A stretch of DNA of 12,320 nucleotides. Source: JBEIVB01 sp040374085 (GTDB lineage: Bacteria; Bacteroidota; Bacteroidia; UBA4408). The first letter of the stretch is position 1. The number at the start of each line of letters is the position of its first letter. The stretch covers positions 1 through 12,320 of the forward strand of contig JBEIVB010000077.1 of NCBI GenBank assembly GCA_040374085.1, given 5' to 3'. The notes beneath the pieces were generated by a model. It made no database searches. It was not told the DNA's origin and saw nothing but the letters and a program-made list of their open reading frames with translations. Shown in pieces: positions 6,434-12,320 of this stretch. The translations under genes and the position numbers were made by a program.

Positions 6434-7372
6434 ATGGTATGGCTGCGCAATTGGCTTCAGCGCCACGCTTGGTTTCAAAAACTCATTTGGCTTATTGACC
6501 GAATTTTTATCCCCGGTTTTGAGCGTGTTTCCCTGTTGCACATCCTTCGTTTTGTTGGCAAAAGTTTGTGGAGCGCCAACCTTACCACCCGCGCTTCTTC
6601 CCTGGCATTTAAATTCTTCTTGGCCATCTTCCCCAGCCTTATTTTTCTCATTACCCTTATCCCATACGTCCCCATCGCCGATTTTCAGGCACGACTGCTG
6701 TCCTTGCTTCAGGAAATACTGCCCTCAGGAGCCTATGCCGCCACCCAAGAAACCTTAGAGGATCTTATTCTTCAGCAGCACGGTGGTCTGCTCTCCTTCG
6801 GTTTTCTGTTTGCCCTCTACCTGGCCACCGATGGGGTGCACGCCATGATCAAATCCTTCAACCAAAGCGACCACACCCGCGAAAGCCGCCACCCGCTGCG
6901 CATTTGGCTTACCGCCATGTTGTTGGTGTTCATCCTCACCCTGCTGCTCATCCTTTCCGTTGGGCTCATCGTGTTCAGCGAAGTAATGGTGCAATACGCT
7001 CAGCAAACCGGGCTGCTTAAGGATGCAGTTTGGATTTGGCTGCTTCAAATTGGAAAATGGGGCATTACCTTAGGGTTGTTCTTTTTTGCCATTTCCTTCT
7101 TGTATTGGCTGGGCCCCGACCAGCGCATGCGTTTCCGTTTTATATCCGCCGGTTCCACCTTGGCAACCTTATTCAGCATCATCATTTCTCTGGGGTTTGC
7201 TTACTACGTGAACAACTTTGGCACCTACAACAAACTCTACGGTTCCATAGGAACGGTTATGGTGGTTATGCTTTGGATGTATTTCAATTCCATAGCCTTG
7301 CTGATGGGCTATGAGTTGAATGCAAGCCTAAAAGCACTGAATCGGTCGGGCAAAAAAAAGCGTTCGTCGTAG
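6434..7372 (+). CDS. YihY/virulence factor BrkB family inner-membrane protein
   Basis: This is an integral inner-membrane protein of 312 residues, within the family's usual range. Six hydrophobic segments are visible at about residues 57-81, 117-137, 158-183, 204-226, 237-258 and 270-295. The region NFGTYNKLYGSIGTVMVVML followed by WMYFNSIALLMGYELNASL (residues 261-299) is the family's best conserved stretch. The N-terminal part (residues 1-50) is basic and aromatic, and the C-terminus ends in a basic tail KKKRSS, probably cytoplasmic. The family was once called RNase BN, but that activity belongs to an unrelated protein, so no enzymatic role is assigned; a transport function is often assumed. 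It follows nadC after only 3 bases, without a visible Shine-Dalgarno sequence, and looks translationally linked to it. Confidence 0.94.
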   Translation: MVWLRNWLQRHAWFQKLIWLIDRIFIPGFERVSLLHILRFVGKSLWSANLTTRASSLAFKFFLAIFPSLIFLITLIPYVPIADFQARLLSLLQEILPSGAYAATQETLEDLILQQHGGLLSFGFLFALYLATDGVHAMIKSFNQSDHTRESRHPLRIWLTAMLLVFILTLLLILSVGLIVFSEVMVQYAQQTGLLKDAVWIWLLQIGKWGITLGLFFFAISFLYWLGPDQRMRFRFISAGSTLATLFSIIISLGFAYYVNNFGTYNKLYGSIGTVMVVMLWMYFNSIALLMGYELNASLKALNRSGKKKRSS

Positions 7373-7518
7373 GCATTCGGTATTCATTAATCTGATGATT
7401 AGAACCACTCGTGGAATAATGGCTATCTTTAGTCCAATTATTTATGTTGTCTATCCAATCCGGACGTACAAGGATACCAACAGGGGCAAATTATTAAACT
7501 GTCATTAAAACAATTGAC
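7373..7518. other. Intergenic region before the giant secreted protein gene
   Basis: This AT-rich stretch of 146 bases must end the nadC operon and start the next transcript. Only weak signals are visible. TATCTTTA (7424-7431) and TATTTATG (7439-7446) each differ from the -7 consensus TAnnTTTG by one base, and neither has a TTG at the -33 distance. TAATC-TGAT-GATTA (5-base arms) and CCACTCGTGG (4-base arms) are small hairpins without a T-run, so no convincing intrinsic terminator is seen. Confidence 0.5.
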
Positions 7519-10500
7519 ATGAGGAATATTTCCATCTTATGCGCCGCCTTGCTCCTGGTTTTTTTTAGCCCTGAAGTTCGGTCGCAATCTTATCACACGA
7601 TAACCTTCACCAATTCGGCGTCGGATTTCAATGCTGCCGAGAAGTTATCGGCTTCAACGGGTGGAACCGATTACTATCTTACCTACGATGCCAACAAGCT
7701 CTATTTCGGTGCATTTCGGGCGGGTGGTTTTGCCAACACAGATTACTTTGCCGTTTTGTTGGATACCGACCCCACAGTAACCGTAAACGGCGGTACGGGC
7801 AGCACAACCGGTCACACCATGGCTGGGGTCACTCCCTCCTTGCCCTTCACCATCAACGAATGCGGTTTTTTGAATGGCTCCGGAACTTATTCCTCGTTTA
7901 AATTTTCGGCTGGAAGCTGGACAGGCTCTGGGCAATCGCCTACCACCTCTCAATCCTCTACCGCACGCGAAATTGCCATTCCACTGAATGCAATCGGCAA
8001 TCCGGCGGGTTTGTATGTGGCTTTTTACATTGGAACCGGTTCTGGCACCATTTTTTCTCCGGCGCCGGGAACCACTAGCGGACCTTCAGCTGCGCCTGTA
8101 TTCTCGAGCTACATCGGCGGTTTTGGCGTAAATGCAGCGGGCTGCAACCCGGTTTCGCTTATCAACATGCCCATGCAGGCTGAAATTCAGAACGCATTGC
8201 CTCTGAACAACGTTCGCTACGCTAAGGTGCGCATTAGCAGTGGAAGTTACACGCTTGCCAATGCCACAGACTCGGTTTTGATTGCATCTGGCGGGCTGCT
8301 TCAGGTTTCGGGCGGTTCCTCCTTTTCCATAGGTAGTGGGGGGGTGGTTTTGGAACAAGGAACTAAGATTAAGAATTCGGCAACGTTAAACGTTGCCTTG
8401 GGTCGGGTGCGGTTCAAGGGTCAGGCGGAACTGGAATACAGCTTGGCATTTAAACAAGTTAACGCTGAAGGACCCCTTACCTTGCCAAGCGGGTGCACGG
8501 TAAGCGACTCATTGCTTATAAAATCATCCGGCTCACTCGTGGATAATGGCGTAAGTTATGGAACAAACGCTTGGTTGGTCTATCAGCTCATTTCGAATCA
8601 CAATGCCGGTTTGGAATGGCCTGCCAACACTACTGCGGTGGGTTCTATCCCTTCCAACGTTCTGGTGCGCAACAGCGGCCCTGGTATCCAAGTTGTTTTT
8701 TCAAGCAGTGGCTACAGGGCCATACAAAAAGATTATCGGGTGCTGCGAGGGCAATTGCAGCTCCATTCCGGCGCGGGTTCTAACCTTCGCATGCGCACCG
8801 GAGATTTCACATTTCTCGGTACGGGAGCCTTTACCCCCATTGCGGCAACCACCAACAAACTGATCTTTGAGGGAACCTCGTCTAATCAAACGTTATCGTT
8901 CAGTTCTGTTTGCAGCATTCCTTTTCTGGAGGTAAACAAGCCCAGCCCTCACAACTTGGTGTTATCCGGATCCAGTTATCTCGATGTCACCGGAAATACC
9001 GGAGATGTGCTTACCCTAAGCGGCACCGGAGGCATTTCCATTTCCGGCGCTTACCTCAGATTATCCGGGGCAACCGGTGGCAACATCAAATTGGGGTCCT
9101 CCGGAACGAATACCATACATAGCTTGTTTATTTTAAATGGTGCCTTCTCTGTAGTGAGCACGGGTGCGCTGCTGAGTTTAGCCAACTGCAACCTTTCCAG
9201 CGGCAGCCTAAATTTTGGCAGCAACATCACCACCATTACCACTCAACTGAATGTGGTAAACGGTACCGTGGCCACCAACCCACCTTCTTACTCTGCGGGT
9301 TCTACTTTGCTCTACAGCGGATTGGCAAACTACAACCGTGGTTTGGAGTGGAGTGCTCTTTCCGGCGCAGGATATCCTGCCGGAACGGTACATGTTTCCG
9401 GTATTGGTACCACCTTAATACTGGGCGCCAACGGCGGTGCCGGTATACAACGTTCATGCGGAAGCAACCTGATTGTTTCATCCGGCGCAACCCTTGATTT
9501 AAATGCCGTGCCGATGACCAATTTTGTTCAATGTGCCGGGTTGCAATTGTCGGGCACCTTGAAGCTCAGTTCTTTGAGCGGAGGCGACATGCGCGTGGGA
9601 GGAAATGTGGTCGTTAACGCAGGCTCCTCCATAACAGGAACGGTGGGCAGGCTGGTGCTGAATGGAAACAGCAACCTCACCATTTCAGGAACCGGCTCTC
9701 TGGGTGTACATCATCTCATTCTGTCCACGACCGGATCCTCTATTAGCTCTTCAGTTGACGTGAGCGTTAGCGGTAATCTAACCTGGTCTGCCGGTGCCCC
9801 CCGATTAACCGCTACCTCTGCAAACGGCATTACCTTGAATTCATCTGCCACCCTAAACCAGGCCACGCCAAGCAGCCAGTATGTTGTGGGCAAAATGGGC
9901 TATTCTTTTTCTGCTCTTTCCAATGGAACCTTTCTTTATCCCCTCGGAAGCGGCACAACATACAGCCCTGTATCGTTGAGCGTACCCCAAACCACAACAG
10001 CCGGTTTAGTGGCCTTTTCCGTTACTGCCTCCGATCATCCATCCATCAGCGCCAGTTGCTTAAATGGGTCAAAAAGTGTGAACCGTTTTTGGACCGGCAC
10101 CAATTCAGGCGCCTCCTTCTCCGGCAGTCTTTCCGCCACATTTTCCTTTGCCTCTGCTGATTTGGATGCAGGCGTGGTTACCGGAAATTTGCTGGCACAG
10201 CAATTCAACGGAAGCTGGTCTTCTTTAGCGGTTACCAATTCTCAGGCTACGAGTACCACGGTAAGCGGCATTTCCCCCAACATGGGTGCGTTTGCCTTGG
10301 CCGAACCTACCCTCGGCACCCAGAGCATATCAGGGCCCACTCAGCTGTGCACCAACCTCAACAGCGTTACCTACACGGCCAGCAATTCCCTTGCTGCAAC
10401 TTCTTATACATGGTCTGTAACCGGGGACATGCAGATAACCGGTGGTCAGGGAACCAACGCCATTACCGTGAGCACCTCAGGCACCTACTCAGGTGGCGCT

Positions 10501-12320
10501 GTTACTGTGAACATCCTCTACCCCTGCGGAAATACCGTTGCCACCGTTTACAACACCACCTTGCAGTGCAGCAACTTATGGACTGGAATCCAAAGCACGG
10601 ATTGGAACCTTTCCGGCAACTGGAGTTTGGGCTGGGTACCTTCGGCCAGCACCCGAGTGGTGATACCCCCCACCGCCAATTCACCCAGCATTGGCGCTAA
10701 CGGAAGTGTTGTGGCTTTTTCCATTGCCCTTAACGCCGGTGCTACGCTTAACGTTGGGACCAACGCTACCTTAGCTTTGCAAGGTTTTGGAAACTGCGTG
10801 CTGAATGGCAACCTTTCTATGAGCTCTGGTTCCATGGCGGTATTTAATGGAAGTTATAATATAATGGGAACTGCATCCCCTATATTTTCCAATTTAACCC
10901 TTCAGGGTGGAACCACCACCTTTTCAAACCCCTTTACCGTTAACGGCGATTTTACGCTTTGGGAAAGTGCGGCACTCGGTTCTAGCAGTGCCTCTCCTTT
11001 TTATGGCCCTGCCAGCCGCTTGGTTTATACCAGTATTCCCACTGCCACCCCCCGAAACAGAGGTAAGGAATGGACATCGGTTTCCGGAGCCGGATACCCT
11101 GTACAAGTGGAGCTGAACGGCAGCGCCTATCTCTCCCTCACCAGCGTTGGTGCACCCTCGGTTAACCTGGGTGTTGCGGGCGCCTTGGCCTTGAAGGGCA
11201 ACTCTACCCTTATTGCGGATACCACAACCGGACCTTTTGCGCACAACCTTCAAGTGAACGGTGATCTCAGCATAGGCGACGGCGGTGCGTGTAAATTGAG
11301 GTTGTCTGGTCTTACCTCCAGCCTTACCCTGAAAGGAAACCTGAACGTGGACATCAATTCCACCTTCATCACCAATGAAACAACCTTGGTATTGAACCCT
11401 TCGAGCAACACCACGCTTTCCTTAAGCAGTACCACTTCAAACATTAAGAACATCAATCTTATATCCGGTGGAAATGCACGTTTGGATTCCGATTTCTCGA
11501 TCACCGGTGCATTGAACTTCATTTCGGGTAATTTCGACCTAATGGGGCACAACCTTTTGTTGGGCAGCACCGGGGTTTTATTGAATGAAACAGATGCCTC
11601 TCGGGTGATCAACACCGTTCCATCATTGGCCTCGGGCAATGGTTACGTGGAGTACTCGGGCACGGTGGCTTCCACCACCATAAATCCGAACAATACGGGT
11701 AACTTGGGCATCACCTTAACCGGTCCGGTTAACTTTGGGACTACCAGCATTAAGCGTTTCAGCGAGTCGGTGGCTTCGGTAGGCGGGCAGGCATCCATTT
11801 CACGCGTTTATGTTGTACAAACTGCTAATGCCCCCAACAGCACCGTTGCCCTCTCGTATCTTTCGAGTGAGTTGAACGGCAATGTGGAGACCCCGGGCAT
11901 GTTCAACCTGTTTTTCTCTGCAGGGCCCAATTACGCCTTGGCTTCTTCTTACTCCGATCTTTTACCCACTTCGTTAACTGCGGCGGGTACTCTTTCGGCC
12001 GATCTGCCTACCTCCTTTCCCTCGTCTTTTGCGATTACGGCCTCTACCTCTGCGGTAGCTCCGCTTTCCGGCACTTATACCATAGGCAGCGGGCCATTTG
12101 CCACGCTTGAGGATGCCATCAACGAAGTGAACGTGAACGGAGTGGGTGCAGGAGGTTTGAACCTGATTTTACCTCCGGGCTCCACCACCACCATGGTGAA
12201 TGTAGACATCGACATTTTAAACAACCCACCCACGGTTAACAATCCATTGGTTATAGGCGGCGATGGCACCCTTCCTTTGCCCATCATCAATGCCGGTGCG
12301 GGCGGAACCTTAGACCGTGA
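7519..12320 (+). CDS. Giant multidomain secreted surface protein, C-terminus outside window
   Basis: The frame stays open for 1600 codons to the window edge. Residues 1-22 are a signal peptide (cut before QSYHT). Residues about 24-215, with YYLTYDANKLYFGAFRAGG and DYFAVLLDTDP, resemble a DOMON or CBM9-like sandwich domain, often a sugar or haem binder. Residues about 240-780 are Ser/Thr/Gly/Asn-rich strands typical of a parallel beta-helix, including two R-G-x-E-W modules. A sandwich-like module follows at about 786-934 (FLYPLGSGTTYSPVSL, then VNRFWTG). A PKD-like domain lies at about 938-1017 (GPTQLC, YTWSVTG). WTGIQSTDWNLSGNWSLGW at 1021-1039 is a common Bacteroidota module start. A third R-G-x-E-W module, more beta-helix, and a second sandwich-like module (about 1355-1514) come next. 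LSGTYTIG at 1516-1523, then FATLEDAINEVN, begins another beta-helix. Such proteins are usually Type IX-secreted, but the C-terminal sorting domain would lie outside, so secretion route and role (adhesin or glycan-related) are inference. Confidence 0.92.
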   Translation, partial: MRNISILCAALLLVFFSPEVRSQSYHTITFTNSASDFNAAEKLSASTGGTDYYLTYDANKLYFGAFRAGGFANTDYFAVLLDTDPTVTVNGGTGSTTGHTMAGVTPSLPFTINECGFLNGSGTYSSFKFSAGSWTGSGQSPTTSQSSTAREIAIPLNAIGNPAGLYVAFYIGTGSGTIFSPAPGTTSGPSAAPVFSSYIGGFGVNAAGCNPVSLINMPMQAEIQNALPLNNVRYAKVRISSGSYTLANATDSVLIASGGLLQVSGGSSFSIGSGGVVLEQGTKIKNSATLNVALGRVRFKGQAELEYSLAFKQVNAEGPLTLPSGCTVSDSLLIKSSGSLVDNGVSYGTNAWLVYQLISNHNAGLEWPANTTAVGSIPSNVLVRNSGPGIQVVFSSSGYRAIQKDYRVLRGQLQLHSGAGSNLRMRTGDFTFLGTGAFTPIAATTNKLIFEGTSSNQTLSFSSVCSIPFLEVNKPSPHNLVLSGSSYLDVTGNTGDVLTLSGTGGISISGAYLRLSGATGGNIKLGSSGTNTIHSLFILNGAFSVVSTGALLSLANCNLSSGSLNFGSNITTITTQLNVVNGTVATNPPSYSAGSTLLYSGLANYNRGLEWSALSGAGYPAGTVHVSGIGTTLILGANGGAGIQRSCGSNLIVSSGATLDLNAVPMTNFVQCAGLQLSGTLKLSSLSGGDMRVGGNVVVNAGSSITGTVGRLVLNGNSNLTISGTGSLGVHHLILSTTGSSISSSVDVSVSGNLTWSAGAPRLTATSANGITLNSSATLNQATPSSQYVVGKMGYSFSALSNGTFLYPLGSGTTYSPVSLSVPQTTTAGLVAFSVTASDHPSISASCLNGSKSVNRFWTGTNSGASFSGSLSATFSFASADLDAGVVTGNLLAQQFNGSWSSLAVTNSQATSTTVSGISPNMGAFALAEPTLGTQSISGPTQLCTNLNSVTYTASNSLAATSYTWSVTGDMQITGGQGTNAITVSTSGTYSGGAVTVNILYPCGNTVATVYNTTLQCSNLWTGIQSTDWNLSGNWSLGWVPSASTRVVIPPTANSPSIGANGSVVAFSIALNAGATLNVGTNATLALQGFGNCVLNGNLSMSSGSMAVFNGSYNIMGTASPIFSNLTLQGGTTTFSNPFTVNGDFTLWESAALGSSSASPFYGPASRLVYTSIPTATPRNRGKEWTSVSGAGYPVQVELNGSAYLSLTSVGAPSVNLGVAGALALKGNSTLIADTTTGPFAHNLQVNGDLSIGDGGACKLRLSGLTSSLTLKGNLNVDINSTFITNETTLVLNPSSNTTLSLSSTTSNIKNINLISGGNARLDSDFSITGALNFISGNFDLMGHNLLLGSTGVLLNETDASRVINTVPSLASGNGYVEYSGTVASTTINPNNTGNLGITLTGPVNFGTTSIKRFSESVASVGGQASISRVYVVQTANAPNSTVALSYLSSELNGNVETPGMFNLFFSAGPNYALASSYSDLLPTSLTAAGTLSADLPTSFPSSFAITASTSAVAPLSGTYTIGSGPFATLEDAINEVNVNGVGAGGLNLILPPGSTTTMVNVDIDILNNPPTVNNPLVIGGDGTLPLPIINAGAGGTLDR
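8572..8778 (+). repeat. R-G-x-E-W protein module, copy 1 (degenerate)
   Basis: This stretch encodes residues about 352-420 of the giant protein. It follows the same plan as copies 2 and 3: an opening strand (WLVYQLIS), an NAGLEW core at 362-367, a strand with SNVLVRNSG, and a closing strand GQLQLHSGAG. The RG of the core is replaced by AG, and the SGAGYP motif of the other copies is missing, so this is the most diverged copy. Confidence 0.6.
9304..9504 (+). repeat. R-G-x-E-W protein module, copy 2
   Basis: This stretch encodes residues about 596-662 of the giant protein: TLLYSG, then NRGLEW at 606-611, SGAGYP at 615-620, TVHVSG, and closing strands NLIVSSGATLDLN. The match to copy 3 in core motif, spacing and following strands is clear at protein level. 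The DNA has diverged (GGCGCAGGATATCCT against GGAGCCGGATACCCT), so this is an old duplication and not a recent one. Confidence 0.75.
11017..11220 (+). repeat. R-G-x-E-W protein module, copy 3
   Basis: This stretch encodes residues about 1167-1234 of the giant protein: RLVYTS, NRGKEW at 1180-1185, SGAGYP at 1189-1194, VQVELNG, and closing strands ALALKGNSTLIAD. It is the closest relative of copy 2 and lies after the PKD-like domain, so the modules are scattered and not arranged in tandem. Confidence 0.75.

Noticed and set aside
7383..7432. Small hairpins TAATC-TGAT-GATTA and CCACTCGTGG as a terminator for the nadC operon
   Set aside because: The stems are 4-5 bases and AT-rich or tiny, and no T-run follows on the plus strand.
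7519..7545. Lipoprotein signal (ILCAA) at the start of the giant protein
   Set aside because: The Cys is at residue 8, far too close to the N-terminus, ahead of the hydrophobic core. The sequence ends in a normal signal-peptidase I type site.
11250..11639. A 129-codon minus-strand open frame inside the giant gene
   Set aside because: It runs opposite a Ser/Thr-rich reading frame that is open for 1600 codons. Such composition often leaves the opposite strand free of stop codons, and no motif is visible.

Overview
The window looks like chromosomal DNA from a member of the Bacteroidota, probably an environmental relative of the Flavobacteriales or Sphingobacteriales. The evidence is the gene content: a family S46 dipeptidyl-peptidase, a DUF4783 exported protein beside nadC and a YihY/BrkB protein, and a very long secreted protein built of beta-helix, PKD-like and W-T-G...G-N-W modules. 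Shine-Dalgarno sequences are largely absent, and two TAnnTTTG boxes resemble the -7 element of this phylum. The exact genus cannot be told from the sequence. No tRNA, rRNA, CRISPR array or insertion sequence was seen.

Left part (1-5071, all on the minus strand; transcription runs from right to left). In order of transcription: a small membrane-anchored protein of unknown function (start 5071), a GH3-family acyl-acid amido synthetase-like enzyme, an exported propeller-like protein that overlaps GH3 by an ATGA junction, a deoxynucleoside kinase, and then an S46 dipeptidyl-peptidase whose last third lies beyond position 1. Close spacing suggests that the first four form one operon. A strong terminator-like hairpin follows the kinase and ends against the start codon of the peptidase.

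Middle part (5177-7372, plus strand). A divergent operon encodes a DUF4783 exported protein, nadC (quinolinate phosphoribosyltransferase, NAD synthesis) and a YihY/BrkB inner-membrane protein, with gaps of 9 and 3 bases. A TAACTTTG box overlaps the stop of the DUF4783 gene and lies 4 bases before the nadC ATG, so nadC may also have its own nearly leaderless transcript.

Right part (7519-12320, plus strand). One reading frame stays open for 1600 codons to the window edge. It encodes a giant secreted protein with a signal peptide, a DOMON/CBM9-like N-terminal domain, three divergent copies of an R-G-x-E-W module, two copies of a beta-sandwich-like module, a PKD-like domain and a parallel-beta-helix start. 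It is most likely a surface or Type IX-secreted protein, with the sorting domain expected outside the window.

Nothing here is clearly a new defence or mobile system. The most interesting points are the bacterial GH3 operon with its two uncharacterised companions, the giant repeat protein, and the terminator hairpin placed on the translation start of the peptidase.
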